64,000 nucleotides of DNA from Aquamicrobium sp. (GTDB lineage: Bacteria > Pseudomonadota > Alphaproteobacteria > Rhizobiales > Rhizobiaceae), in assembly GCF_023954335.1 (NCBI RefSeq), contig NZ_JAMLIE010000001.1, positions 248,001-312,000 on the forward strand. Reading direction: 5' to 3'. Shown here one piece after another: positions 9,941-18,451 of this stretch (position 1 is its first letter; each line of letters starts with the position of its first letter). The position numbers were made by a program, and so were the translations under genes. The notes beneath the pieces are model-generated. The model saw only the letters and a list, made by a program, of their open reading frames with translations, was not told the origin of the DNA and ran no database searches.

Positions 9941-9974
9941 TCGCCCATTCCAGATAGGGTGCCGTCGCTTTGAT

Positions 9975-10003
9975 TTGAATGATGGCCGGATGCGTTCTAT
10001 ATG
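9975..10003 (+). promoter_or_regulatory. candidate housekeeping promoter for timA
   Basis: TTGAAT (9975-9980) and TATATG (9998-10003) are separated by 17 bases in the gap between divergent fxsA and timA, about 60 bases ahead of the timA ATG. Each hexamer matches the sigma-70-type consensus at four of six positions. Confidence 0.4.
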
Positions 10004-10061
10004 CAAAAGAACCGCCGACGAAGCGAAGCGTACGTCGGATGACAGGGATTTGGCGGAAACG

Positions 10062-10760
10062 ATGGAATTTTTCGACTTCGGCACGATTTTCTTTCTGGTC
10101 GCGGCAATCGTGATCTTCGTCCAGCTGCGCAACGTTCTGGGCCGGCGCACCGGCAACGAGCGGCCGCCCTTCGATCCCTATTCGCGCCGCGTCGAAGCCA
10201 AGGACGAGGCCGCGCAGGGCGAGAACGTGGTGTCGCTGCCGCGCCGCAAGGGCGAGGAGGCGGAAAACGCCTACGCCGCCATCGACGCCGCTGCCAAGCC
10301 GGGCACCGCGCTGAACCGCGGCATGCGCGCGATCCGCGACGCCGATCCGTCCTTCGAGCCGAAGACCTTCGTCGAAGGGGCACGGATGGCCTACGAGATG
10401 ATCGTCATGGCCTATGCCGACGGCGACCGCCGCACGCTGAAGAACCTTCTGTCGCGCGAGGTCTATGACGGCTTCGTCGCCGCGATCTCCGAGCGCGAGA
10501 GCCGGTCGGAGAAGGTGCAGTCCTCCTTCGTCGGCATCGACAAGGCCGAGATCGCCCATGCCGAGATGAAGGGCACGGAGGCGCATGTCACGCTGCGCGT
10601 CGTCAGCCAGCTCGTCTCCGCCACCCGCAACGCGGCCGGCGAGGTGATCGACGGCGACCCCGAAACCGTCGCCGAGGTCAAGGACGTGTGGACCTTCGCT
10701 CGCGACACCCGCTCCCGCGATCCGAACTGGAAGCTGGTCGCGACCGAAGCCGACGACTGA
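10062..10760 (+). CDS. timA: Tim44/TimA family membrane-anchored adaptor
   Basis: A 232-residue protein with one N-terminal membrane helix (FFDFGTIFFLVAAIVIFVQL), a charged linker, and a C-terminal Tim44-like domain from about residue 90 (DPSFEPKTFVEGARMAYEMIVMAYADGD). The last strand block is VSQLVSATRNAAGEVIDGD then VWTFARDTRSRDPNWKLV. This is the bacterial relative of mitochondrial import motor subunit Tim44; in alphaproteobacteria TimA is an inner-membrane protein of uncertain role. The start is the first ATG whose product begins with the helix. mltA follows 15 bases after. Confidence 0.9.
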   Translation: MEFFDFGTIFFLVAAIVIFVQLRNVLGRRTGNERPPFDPYSRRVEAKDEAAQGENVVSLPRRKGEEAENAYAAIDAAAKPGTALNRGMRAIRDADPSFEPKTFVEGARMAYEMIVMAYADGDRRTLKNLLSREVYDGFVAAISERESRSEKVQSSFVGIDKAEIAHAEMKGTEAHVTLRVVSQLVSATRNAAGEVIDGDPETVAEVKDVWTFARDTRSRDPNWKLVATEADD

Positions 10761-10775
10761 ACGTTTCGTTGCGCC

Positions 10776-11879
10776 ATGCCCCTCGCCCCGCTTTTCCGCG
10801 CCGTATCGTTCGGCGACATTCCGGGCTGGGCGCGGGACGATCATGACGCGGCGTTCGCCGCCTTCCGCCGCAGCGCGCGCTACGGGCTGGAAACGCCCTA
10901 CCGCACCGGCTCCCTCGGGGTGAATGCCGATGCGTTCGGCGCAGCCTTCGAGGCGGCGGAACGCGCCCCGCGAGCCAGCGGCGGCCGCGCCTTCTTCGAG
11001 CGCCATTTCCGGCCGTTCATCGTCGCTCCGGACGGGGATGAGAAAGGTTTCGTCACCGGCTTCTACGAGCCTGAGGTCGAGGCCTCGCCGGTTCGCACCG
11101 CCCGTTTCACGGTGCCGCTTCTCGCCGTCCCCGACGATCTGGTGAAGGTGGACGACGACAACCGCCCCGCCGGCCTCGATCCGGCCTTCGCCTTCGGGCG
11201 CGGGACGCCGGGCGGCGTTGCCGAATATTTTGACCGCGCCGCCATCGAAGGCGGGGCGCTCGGCGCGCGGGCGCGGCCGCTGGCGTGGCTCGCGGACAGG
11301 GTCGACGCCTTCTTCATCCATGTCCAGGGCGCGGCGCGCCTCGTCTTTCCGGACGGGTCGGTCCGGCGCGTCACCTATGCCGCCAAGTCCGGCCACCCCT
11401 TCACCGGGCCGGGCCGGGTGCTGGCGGAAATCGGCGAGATCCGGCGAGAGGACGTGACGATGCAGTCGATCCGAGCCTGGTTCCGGGAGAACCCCGGGCG
11501 GATCGACGAGATCCTGCACCGCAACCGCTCCTACATCTTCTTCCGCGAGGCCGGGGTCTGCGATCCCGCGCTCGGGCCGGTCGCGGCGGCCAAGGTGCCG
11601 CTGACCGCCGGCCGCTCGCTGGCCGTCGACCGGCTGCTCCACACCTTCGCCACGCCCTTCTTCATCGACGCGCCGTCGCTCACCGCCTTCGGCGGCACGC
11701 CGTTCCGGCGCCTGATGGTGGCACAGGATACCGGCTCGGCCATCGTCGGCCCGGCGCGCGGCGACCTCTTCGCCGGGTCCGGCGATGCCGCGGGCGAGAT
11801 CGCCGGCGTGGTGCGCCATCCGGCCCGCTTCTTCGCGCTGCTGCCCCGTCCTCTCGTCGATGCGGAAGCCATGGCATGA
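10776..11879 (+). CDS. mltA: MltA domain lytic murein transglycosylase
   Basis: A 367-residue enzyme that cleaves peptidoglycan glycan strands to 1,6-anhydro products. The MltA domain begins near residue 95 (GFVTGFYEPEVEAS) and the C-terminal 3D domain contains AQDTGSAIVGPARGDLF with the catalytic aspartate in DTG. No signal peptide or lipobox is visible: the product begins MPLAPLFRAVSFGDIPGW. The frame closes just upstream at the timA stop with no earlier start codon, so the missing export signal is a property of this gene. Its stop overlaps the Smr gene as ATGA. Confidence 0.93.
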   Translation: MPLAPLFRAVSFGDIPGWARDDHDAAFAAFRRSARYGLETPYRTGSLGVNADAFGAAFEAAERAPRASGGRAFFERHFRPFIVAPDGDEKGFVTGFYEPEVEASPVRTARFTVPLLAVPDDLVKVDDDNRPAGLDPAFAFGRGTPGGVAEYFDRAAIEGGALGARARPLAWLADRVDAFFIHVQGAARLVFPDGSVRRVTYAAKSGHPFTGPGRVLAEIGEIRREDVTMQSIRAWFRENPGRIDEILHRNRSYIFFREAGVCDPALGPVAAAKVPLTAGRSLAVDRLLHTFATPFFIDAPSLTAFGGTPFRRLMVAQDTGSAIVGPARGDLFAGSGDAAGEIAGVVRHPARFFALLPRPLVDAEAMA

Positions 11880-12433
11880 GCGGCGGCCGCGACAGGAAGC
11901 TGACGCATGAGGACCGCATCCTGTGGGGCCGGGTCGCGAAATCGGTGACGCCGATGCCGGGCAAGTCGGCCGGTCACGACGAGCCGGAAGCCGAGGACTT
12001 TTCCGTCCTGCTCGACCCGCCGCCCCCGGTGAAGCCGGAGAAGAGGCCGAAACCGCCGATGCCGTCCTACACGCCGGTGCGGCAGGCCCCGCCGCCCGCC
12101 CACGGCATCGACCGGCCGACGCGCGCCCGGCTCGCCAAGGGGCGCCTCGCCATCGAGGGGAAGGTCGATCTTCACGACCTGACGCAGAGCGAGGCGCATG
12201 CACTGCTCCTTTCCTTCCTGCACCGGGCCTATGCGGACGGGCGCCGCCACGTGCTCGTCGTCACCGGTAAGGGTGCCTCCCTCGGTAGCGAGGGCGTGCT
12301 GCGCCGTGCCGTGCCCGGCTGGCTGGCGACCCCGCCCTTCAGGGCGCTGGTCAGCGCGCACGAGCCGGCCGCCTCGCGCCATGGCGGCGCGGGCGCGCTC
12401 TATGTGCGGCTGCGCCGCAGGGACGGCATATGA
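11876..12433 (+). CDS. Smr/MutS2 C-terminal domain protein
   Basis: A 185-residue protein. The first 80 residues are charged and proline-rich (LLDPPPPVKPEKRPKPP) and probably disordered. The Smr domain follows, with LDLH-type VDLHDLTQSEAHALLLSFL, HVLVVTGKGASLGSEGVLRRAVPGWL in two pieces, and a final H-G-G-x-G (RHGGAGALYVRLRR). Smr domains are nicking or RNA endonucleases in characterised proteins; the substrate of this stand-alone form is unknown. It overlaps mltA upstream and the XRE gene downstream, so the three are co-translated. Confidence 0.88.
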   Translation: MSGGRDRKLTHEDRILWGRVAKSVTPMPGKSAGHDEPEAEDFSVLLDPPPPVKPEKRPKPPMPSYTPVRQAPPPAHGIDRPTRARLAKGRLAIEGKVDLHDLTQSEAHALLLSFLHRAYADGRRHVLVVTGKGASLGSEGVLRRAVPGWLATPPFRALVSAHEPAASRHGGAGALYVRLRRRDGI

Positions 12434-12798
12434 CTCCCTTCGGCGAGCGGATGCGCCGGATGCGCGCGAGAAAAGGCGTCTCCCAAAAGGAGATGGCCGC
12501 GGCGCTCGGCGTCAGCGCCGCCTATCTGTCGGCGCTCGAGCATGGCAGGCGCGGCATGCCGAGCTGGCCGCTGATCCAGAAGATCGTCGGCTATTTCAAC
12601 GTCATCTGGGACGATGCCGAGGAGCTGGAGCGTCTCGCGGCGCTGTCGCATCCGCGCGTCACCGTCGACACGGCCGGGCTGTCGGCGGCGGCGACGCTGC
12701 TCGCCAACCGCTTGGCCGAGCGCATCGGCCGGCTGGCGGAAGGCGATGTCGAGGAGCTGCTCGCCCGGCTGGACGCGATGGACCGGCAGGGCCGCTGA
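12430..12798 (+). CDS. XRE family HTH transcriptional regulator
   Basis: A 122-residue DNA-binding protein. The Cro/C1-type helix-turn-helix lies at about 5-60 (GVSQKEMAAALGVSAAYLSALEHGRRGMPS), followed by a helical C-terminal segment rich in leucine and alanine that probably dimerises. ATG overlaps the Smr gene stop. Target genes are not evident; no operator-like palindrome was found nearby. Confidence 0.88.
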   Translation: MTPFGERMRRMRARKGVSQKEMAAALGVSAAYLSALEHGRRGMPSWPLIQKIVGYFNVIWDDAEELERLAALSHPRVTVDTAGLSAAATLLANRLAERIGRLAEGDVEELLARLDAMDRQGR

Positions 12799-12826
12799 CC
12801 TGTGGATCGGGTGGCGCTTCCGCGCG

Positions 12827-13786
12827 TCAGAACAGCGTCTTCAGCTCGTCCAGCTTGTCGTTGACGAACCAGCCGTAATAGTTCTCCTGCGGCAGGCGGG
12901 GAGGCTTTCCGGCGGCGGCCAGCTTGCGGTTTTCCGCCTTCAGCGCCCGGGCGCGCGCTTCCGGGTTGCCGACATTGTAGAGTGTCGCCGTCACGCCGGG
13001 GTTCTGCGAGATGTCGAAGCCAGCGATGTCGCGATAGGCGTCGATGGATTTCCTGATCGTCGCCGCGACATAGGCCAGCGTCAGGTCGGGGTCCATGATG
13101 GTCTGGTAGACCTGCTGCGGGTCGTTGTGGTTGAGCTTCGGCAGGCCCGAGACCTTGGCCACGATGTCGCTCATCTGCAAGGCGGTCAGCGGGTTGAGCT
13201 GGCCGATGCCGAAGGTCTGCCCGGCGTAGAAGGGCTGGAAGAACACGGCGCTGAAGCGGTTGTTGGGGAATGTCTTGCCGTCCACCGTCTTGCCGCGGAA
13301 CTCCTTGTCCCACACCGCCTCGCGGCACGACCACTGCTCGTAGCTGCCGCCCTTGCCGTCGCAGGCGGAAAACTGCGGCCGCTGGATGAACTCGCCGATC
13401 GTCTCGCCGCCATGGGCGAAGCTGAAGTCCGACTGGAGGTAGGAGACGGCCTTGATGTAGTAGGTCTGGAGCCGGTCGTAGGCGTCGACATTGTAGGTGT
13501 GCTCGCCGACGATGGCGCCGACCATGTGCATCGGGTCGACGCCGTACCTGGCCGAGGTCGAGACGATCTTGTCGCGCAGCGCCTTGTCGTTCTTCAGAAG
13601 GGCGAAGACCTTGCGGTACTTGACCTCGTAGGTCGATTTCAGCGCGCTGGTGCGGATCGACGAGGCGGCGGGCACGTCCGGCTGCGTGGCGGCGCGGTTT
13701 CCGGGCGGAACGAGGGTCGCGGCGCCCGCGGGAAGGGCCGTCGCCGCGATGCACAAGAATGCAAACAGCCGGGTCGCAAACGTCAT
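12827..13786 (-). CDS. DUF1402 family secreted protein
   Basis: A 319-residue protein with a clear Sec signal peptide (MTFATRLFAFLCIAATALPAGAA). The body matches the DUF1402 family of rhizobia, which looks lysozyme/transglycosylase-like: ARYGVDPMHMVGAIVGEHTYNVDAYD, IGQLNPLTALQMSDIV, and YNVGNPEARAR are visible. A periplasmic muramidase-like role is inference. The frame is open to an ATG at 13855, but the start at 13786 is chosen because it puts the signal peptide first. Convergent with the XRE gene. Confidence 0.85.
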   Translation of the reverse strand: MTFATRLFAFLCIAATALPAGAATLVPPGNRAATQPDVPAASSIRTSALKSTYEVKYRKVFALLKNDKALRDKIVSTSARYGVDPMHMVGAIVGEHTYNVDAYDRLQTYYIKAVSYLQSDFSFAHGGETIGEFIQRPQFSACDGKGGSYEQWSCREAVWDKEFRGKTVDGKTFPNNRFSAVFFQPFYAGQTFGIGQLNPLTALQMSDIVAKVSGLPKLNHNDPQQVYQTIMDPDLTLAYVAATIRKSIDAYRDIAGFDISQNPGVTATLYNVGNPEARARALKAENRKLAAAGKPPRLPQENYYGWFVNDKLDELKTLF

Positions 13787-13919
13787 TTGGGCTTTCCGAA
13801 GATCAGTCGGACGGGACGGGCAAGATAAGAGGAGCCGGAGCCCAAGTCGAGACATGCACGTTCACTTGCGTGTCAGAACCCGTCCGCCGGCCCGCCGACC
13901 GTTGCCTTTATGTCGCTCC

Positions 13920-14025
13920 TTAGAGCAATTCCAGCAAAAGTGCGAAGCGGCTTTGCGTCCGGAATTGCGAAAAACAGGGAGATAGATCGTTCCACCGTTT
14001 CCGTGAAACTGTGAAACGGTCTAGA
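13920..14025. repeat. RIME-like rhizobial intergenic palindromic element
   Basis: About 106 bases with two palindromes. The first is GCAATTCC (13925-13932) pairing with GGAATTGC (13961-13968), with inner GCAAAA/CTTTGC arms. The second is ACCGTTTC (13994-14001) pairing with GAAACGGT (14013-14020). Starting at TAGAGCAATTCC and closing at ACGGTCTAGAG, it has the layout and size I know for RIME elements scattered between genes of Rhizobium, Sinorhizobium and relatives. It ends exactly over the hslU stop codon and may act as its terminator. Confidence 0.75.
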
Positions 14026-15328
14026 GGATGAATCGGGACAAATCCGTATTCCTGGCCAGATTCCCGACATTCTTATCGACGAAATCGGCGTCGATGGTCA
14101 CTTCCGAGCCGGCCTTGTCCGGCGCGGTGAAGGAGATCTCGTCGAGCACCCGCTCCATCACCGTCTGCAGCCGCCTTGCGCCGATGTTCTCGATGCTGGC
14201 GTTGAGGTCGACGGCGACGCCGGCCAGCCGGTCGATGGCGTCGTCGGTGAAGGAGAGCGTAACGCCCTCGGTTCCCATCAGCGCTACATACTGCTTGATC
14301 AGGCTTGCCTCCGTCTCGGTCAGGATGCGGCGGAAATCCTCCTTGTCGAGCGCGCGCAATTCGACGCGGATCGGCAGGCGGCCCTGCAATTCGGGCAACA
14401 GGTCCGACGGCTTCGAGACGTGGAACGCGCCCGAGGCGATGAACAGGATGTGGTCGGTCTTCACCGGCCCGTATTTGGTGGCGACGGTGGTGCCCTCGAC
14501 GAGCGGCAGCAAGTCGCGCTGCACGCCCTCGCGCGAGGGGCCGCCGGAAATGTCGCTGCGGGCCGCGACCTTGTCGATCTCGTCGAGGAAGACGATGCCG
14601 TCGTTCTGGGTCGCGGCGAGCGCGCGGGCCACCACCTCGTCCTGGTCGAGCAGCTTGTCGGACTCGTCGTTGATCAGCAGGCCGTAGGATTCCTTGACCG
14701 TGGTCTTGCGGGTCCGGGTCCGCTGGCCGCCCATCGCCTTTTGCAGCATGTCGCCGATATTGATCATGCCGACGCCGCCCGGCATGCCGGGAATCTCGAA
14801 GCCGGGCATGCCGCCGGTGCCGGTGTCGGCCACCTCGACCTCGATCTCGCGGTCGTCGAGCTCGCCGTCGCGCAGCTTCCTGCGGAACGAATCGCGCGTC
14901 GCCGGGCTCGCGGTCTTGCCGACGAGGGCCTCCAGCACGCGCTCCTCGGCGTTGAGATGCGCGCGCGCCTTCACGTCCTCGCGCATCTTCTCGCGCGTCA
15001 GGCCGATGGCGACCTCGACCAGGTCGCGGATGATCTGCTCGACGTCGCGGCCGACATAGCCGACCTCGGTGAACTTGGTGGCCTCGACCTTGATGAAGGG
15101 CGCGCCGGCGAGCTTGGCGAGGCGGCGCGAGATCTCGGTCTTGCCGACGCCGGTCGGGCCGATCATCAGGATGTTCTTCGGCATCACCTCCTCGCGCATC
15201 TGGCCTTCGAGCTGCTGGCGGCGCCAGCGGTTGCGCAGCGCGATGGCGACGGCGCGCTTGGCGTCCTTCTGGCCGATGATGTAGCGGTCGAGTTCGGAAA
15301 CGATCTCGCGGGGGGAGAAACTGGTCAT
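14021..15328 (-). CDS. hslU: ATP-dependent protease ATPase subunit HslU
   Basis: A 435-residue AAA+ unfoldase that feeds substrates to the HslV peptidase. The start MTSFSPREIVSELDRYIIGQ is canonical. Walker A is GPTGVGKTE near residue 57, Walker B is GIVFLDEIDKVA, and the intermediate domain lies between. The C-terminal DLSRFIL, which docks into HslV, is intact. The TAG stop lies at the edge of the RIME-like repeat. It is separated from hslV by two other genes on the same strand. Confidence 0.97.
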   Translation of the reverse strand: MTSFSPREIVSELDRYIIGQKDAKRAVAIALRNRWRRQQLEGQMREEVMPKNILMIGPTGVGKTEISRRLAKLAGAPFIKVEATKFTEVGYVGRDVEQIIRDLVEVAIGLTREKMREDVKARAHLNAEERVLEALVGKTASPATRDSFRRKLRDGELDDREIEVEVADTGTGGMPGFEIPGMPGGVGMINIGDMLQKAMGGQRTRTRKTTVKESYGLLINDESDKLLDQDEVVARALAATQNDGIVFLDEIDKVAARSDISGGPSREGVQRDLLPLVEGTTVATKYGPVKTDHILFIASGAFHVSKPSDLLPELQGRLPIRVELRALDKEDFRRILTETEASLIKQYVALMGTEGVTLSFTDDAIDRLAGVAVDLNASIENIGARRLQTVMERVLDEISFTAPDKAGSEVTIDADFVDKNVGNLARNTDLSRFIL

Positions 15329-15343
15329 CTGAAGAGGTACGCC

Positions 15344-16495
15344 TTAAGCCTTTATGGGTGGAAGCCTGTCGAGCACGGATGTGGGGAGCGTCGAGCCGAC
15401 GATCAAGCGGCGGATGCGCTGCCAGCCGGCCCCGAAGAAGATGATCAGCGCGCCGACGGCCAAGAGGATGAGCGCGAAGGGCGGGATCCCGGTGGTGTTG
15501 GCGGCGGTGTTGACGAGGTAGTAGATGCCGAGCGAGCCGAAATAGGCCAGCGTCGGCACCAGCAGCGAGCGGCGGTCGATGGCGAGCGCGACATAGACGA
15601 AGCCGAGGATGAGCGCGGCCAGCATCACCGTCGCCCCCGTGCCCGGCTCGATCCGGCCGAACGCCACGTCCTGCCCGGTCGACAGGATGAACAGCGGATG
15701 CACCAGCATCGGCGCCGACACGACATGCAGCCAGAACGCGCAGTCCGACCAGATGGTGCGCCGCTCGCGGTCGTGGATGTCGAGCGCGACGGCGACGGCG
15801 AAGACGACGAGGCCGCAGACCAGCGGCATGTAGAGCGAGGCGCGCAGGAGCTGCGGCATCTCCTCCATCGCCGGCATGGTGACGGAACCGCTCGACACGC
15901 CGTCGTAAAGCAGGACCGCCGTTTGCAGGAAGGCGAGCAGCGTCGCCGCGATGGCGATCACGCCGGCGAGCACCGGCACGCGGAATCGCAGGAAATAGAC
16001 GATCACCGCGGCGATGATGCCGCCGAGGAAGAGATAGCCCGCCCAGGCGAGGGTGCTGCGGAGCGCCAGAAGCTGCCAGATCGTCTCCGGCATGCGGATC
16101 GGGTAGCGCTCCAGCGCCGTGAGCCCGAGCACGACGGCCACGGCCGTGACGAAGGCGAGGCTGAGCACGGTCGAGGACAGCTTCATCCGGTGCTGGCGGG
16201 TGACGATCTCCGCCACCGCCCAGGAGAAGGCGGCGACGAGGCCGGCGATCCACAGCGTCTGCCCCGGCATCAGCGTCGTCAGCACGAAGTAGAAGCCGGC
16301 GGTCACGAGCACGGTGCCGACAGTGACGAAGAGGTCGTTGCCGCCGCCGATCAGCCGCAGATTTTCCTCGCTGCCGTCCGCGTCCTCGTCCGGCGGCAGC
16401 GCCGCCGTCCGCTCCATGGCATAAAGCCGCTCGCGCTGGGCGGCGGAGATCACCCCGCCCGCCACGGCGCGCTCAAGCGTTTCGCTGCTGATCAC
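15344..16495 (-). CDS. multi-pass membrane protein, DUF2157-like N-terminus
   Basis: A 383-residue protein with a short soluble N-terminus (SSETLERAVAGGVISAAQRERLYAMER) and about ten hydrophobic segments from residue 55 onward, such as LFVTVGTVLVTAGFYFVLTTL and FALILLAVGALIIFFGAGW. The N-terminal segment followed by a helix resembles DUF2157 proteins, which I offer only as a similarity. No catalytic motif is visible. It lies between the GNAT gene and hslU on the same strand and may be co-transcribed with the protease genes. Confidence 0.75.
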   Translation of the reverse strand: MISSETLERAVAGGVISAAQRERLYAMERTAALPPDEDADGSEENLRLIGGGNDLFVTVGTVLVTAGFYFVLTTLMPGQTLWIAGLVAAFSWAVAEIVTRQHRMKLSSTVLSLAFVTAVAVVLGLTALERYPIRMPETIWQLLALRSTLAWAGYLFLGGIIAAVIVYFLRFRVPVLAGVIAIAATLLAFLQTAVLLYDGVSSGSVTMPAMEEMPQLLRASLYMPLVCGLVVFAVAVALDIHDRERRTIWSDCAFWLHVVSAPMLVHPLFILSTGQDVAFGRIEPGTGATVMLAALILGFVYVALAIDRRSLLVPTLAYFGSLGIYYLVNTAANTTGIPPFALILLAVGALIIFFGAGWQRIRRLIVGSTLPTSVLDRLPPIKA

Positions 16496-16553
16496 CCGCG
16501 CCTCCGCTGCCGCCGATCCGGCCGCACTATGGTTCGCGTGCGCGCCGCTGTCA

Positions 16554-17111
16554 TCATGCCTCCGGCTCGAACCGCATCAGGAGCACGTTTGCGCCGGTGC
16601 GCCCGACAAGGTCGGGGATGACCCGGAAGCCGGCCTTCTCATAGGCGCGCACAGCGCGGCCGTTCGCCGGGTCGGGGTCGATGACGATGGTCCGGCGGCC
16701 TTCCTCGCGCAGGACGCGCACGAAGGCCGACAGGGCTGCCGACCCGATGCCCTGCGACAGCCGGTCGGGATCGCCGATCGAAAGATCGACGCCGACGGCG
16801 TCAGTGGGCAGGTCGAGAAGCCAGGGATGGTCCGTCGCCCACTGCCCGCTCTGGTGCTCGCCGACGGACCAGCACTGGATATAGCCGACCGGCTCGCCGT
16901 CGAGCAGGATGACGAAGGGGCGGGTGGTGTCGCGGCCCTCGACCATGTCGCGGATGGAGCCGAATTCCTCGTCGGGATCGCCCCACCATTGACGCATGTG
17001 CGGCCGTCCGAGCCAGTCGCGCAGCAGCGCATAGTGGTCCGGCGTCACCGGGGCGAAGCCGATATGGCCTTCTCCGCCGTTCGGCCCGCTATCCGGCCCC
17101 CTATCCGGCAT
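16554..17111 (-). CDS. GNAT family N-acetyltransferase, AAC(6')-like
   Basis: A 185-residue acetyl-CoA-dependent transferase. The opening (FAPVTPDHYALLRDWLGRPHMRQWWGD, in pieces) and GYIQCW, then the acetyl-CoA loop DRLSQGIGSAALSAFVRVL and NGRAVRAYEKAGFRV, match the AAC(6')/RimI-like acetyltransferase_8 type. The likely substrate is a small amine or aminoglycoside-like compound; clinical resistance should not be inferred. The start overlaps the end of hslV by 11 bases, so the two are co-translated. Confidence 0.85.
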   Translation of the reverse strand: MPDRGPDSGPNGGEGHIGFAPVTPDHYALLRDWLGRPHMRQWWGDPDEEFGSIRDMVEGRDTTRPFVILLDGEPVGYIQCWSVGEHQSGQWATDHPWLLDLPTDAVGVDLSIGDPDRLSQGIGSAALSAFVRVLREEGRRTIVIDPDPANGRAVRAYEKAGFRVIPDLVGRTGANVLLMRFEPEA

Positions 17112-17652
17112 CGAGCGTTTCGACGATGACGTTGCCGTTGGTGTAGACGCAGATGTCGGCGGCGATCTCCATCGCCTTGCGGGCGATCTCCTCGGCGCTC
17201 TTGTCGGTGTCGGCGAGCGCCCGCGCCGCCGCCAGCGCGTAGTTGCCGCCCGAGCCGATGGCCATCACGCCGTGCTCGGGCTCGAGCACGTCGCCGGTGC
17301 CGGTCAGCGCCAGCGTTACGCTTTTGTCGGCCACCAGCATCATGGCTTCCAGCCGGCGCAGGTAGCGGTCGGTGCGCCAGTCCTTGGCCAGCTCGACCGC
17401 GGCCCGCATCAGCTGGTCGGGATATTGCTCCAGCTTGGCCTCCAGCCGCTCCAGCAGGGTGAAGGCGTCGGCGGTCGCGCCGGCGAAGCCGGCGATGACG
17501 TCGCCCTTGCTGCCGATGCGGCGCACCTTGCGGGCGTTGCCCTTCATCACCGTCTGGCCGAGGCTGACCTGGCCGTCGCCGGCGATCACCACCTTGCCGC
17601 CCTTGCGCACGGTGACGATGGTGGTCCCGTGCATGATTATCTCGTTCGACAT
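17101..17652 (-). CDS. hslV: ATP-dependent protease peptidase subunit HslV
   Basis: A 183-residue proteasome-type threonine peptidase that forms the HslUV core. The propeptide MSNEIIMHG precedes TTIVTVRKGGKVVIAGDGQ, so Thr10 becomes the N-terminal nucleophile after processing. The lysine of RKGGKVV and the GFAGATADAFTLLERLE motif are intact. I use ATG 17652 because nothing conserved lies upstream. It is divergent from hisB and heads the order hslV, GNAT, membrane protein, hslU. Confidence 0.96.
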   Translation of the reverse strand: MSNEIIMHGTTIVTVRKGGKVVIAGDGQVSLGQTVMKGNARKVRRIGSKGDVIAGFAGATADAFTLLERLEAKLEQYPDQLMRAAVELAKDWRTDRYLRRLEAMMLVADKSVTLALTGTGDVLEPEHGVMAIGSGGNYALAAARALADTDKSAEEIARKAMEIAADICVYTNGNVIVETLDAG

Positions 17653-17830
17653 ATCAGCTCCGATCCTCTCCGGCCGGCCATGGGAGGATGCGCCGGCCGC
17701 ATGGAGGCTTATGTATGCGCCGGGGGGCGGAATGCAAAGCCTCGCGCCCCGAGGCGCTTTCCATCGCCCGGCCATGCTGTTAAGACGCGTTCGCCTTTTG
17801 GCGCTTTCTCGGAAGGAAGGGACCGCGATC

Positions 17831-18430
17831 ATGACCGGCCGCAGGGCGAGCGTTTCGCGCAGCACCAAGGAAACCTCGATTGCCGTTTCCGTCGATCTCG
17901 ACGGCAAGGGCGTGTCGACGATCTCGACCGGCGTCGGCTTCTTCGACCACATGCTCGAGCAGCTTTGCCGCCATTCGCTGATCGACATGGAGATAAAGGC
18001 CAAGGGCGACCTCCACATCGACGACCACCACACGGTCGAGGACACGGGCATCGCGCTCGGCCAGGCCATCGCGAAGGCGCTCGGCGAGCGGCGCGGTATC
18101 TGCCGCTACGCCTCGATCGACCTCGCCATGGACGAGACGCTGACGCGCGCCGCGCTCGACGTCTCCGGCCGGCCGTTCCTCGTCTGGCAGGTGGAATTCT
18201 CCGCGCCGAAGATCGGCACCTTCGACACCGAGCTGGTGCGCGAGTTCTTCCAGGCTCTGGCCCAGAACGCCGGCATCACCCTGCACATCGCCAACCATTA
18301 CGGCGCCAACAACCACCATATCGCCGAGACCTGCTTCAAGGCGGTGGCGCGCGCGCTGCGCGCAGCAGTCGAGCACGATCCGCGTCAGGAAGGCGCGATC
18401 CCGTCCACCAAGGGAACGCTCAACGGTTAG
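17831..18430 (+). CDS. hisB: imidazoleglycerol-phosphate dehydratase
   Basis: A 199-residue manganese enzyme that converts imidazoleglycerol phosphate to imidazole acetol phosphate. The metal-binding histidine motifs are complete: GFFDHMLEQLCRHSLID, IDDHHTVEDTGIALGQA and NHYGANNHHIAETCFKA. It is the monofunctional form without the phosphatase domain. It is the first gene of the his operon, divergent from hslV across 178 bases that must carry both promoters. Confidence 0.97.
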   Translation: MTGRRASVSRSTKETSIAVSVDLDGKGVSTISTGVGFFDHMLEQLCRHSLIDMEIKAKGDLHIDDHHTVEDTGIALGQAIAKALGERRGICRYASIDLAMDETLTRAALDVSGRPFLVWQVEFSAPKIGTFDTELVREFFQALAQNAGITLHIANHYGANNHHIAETCFKAVARALRAAVEHDPRQEGAIPSTKGTLNG

Positions 18431-18451
18431 AGCGTGGATAGGGCGAAAGCC

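Noticed and set aside
9351..12203. Long open frame (about 950 codons) on the minus strand across fxsA, timA and mltA
   Set aside because: It is antisense to well-supported genes with recognisable domains, and its translation is arginine/alanine-rich without any family motif; high G+C creates such frames.
17653..17760. RpoH heat-shock promoter before hslV
   Set aside because: A heat-shock promoter is expected, but the best candidate on the minus strand (CTTTGC, 16 bases, CATACA) matches the rhizobial RpoH consensus too weakly to report.
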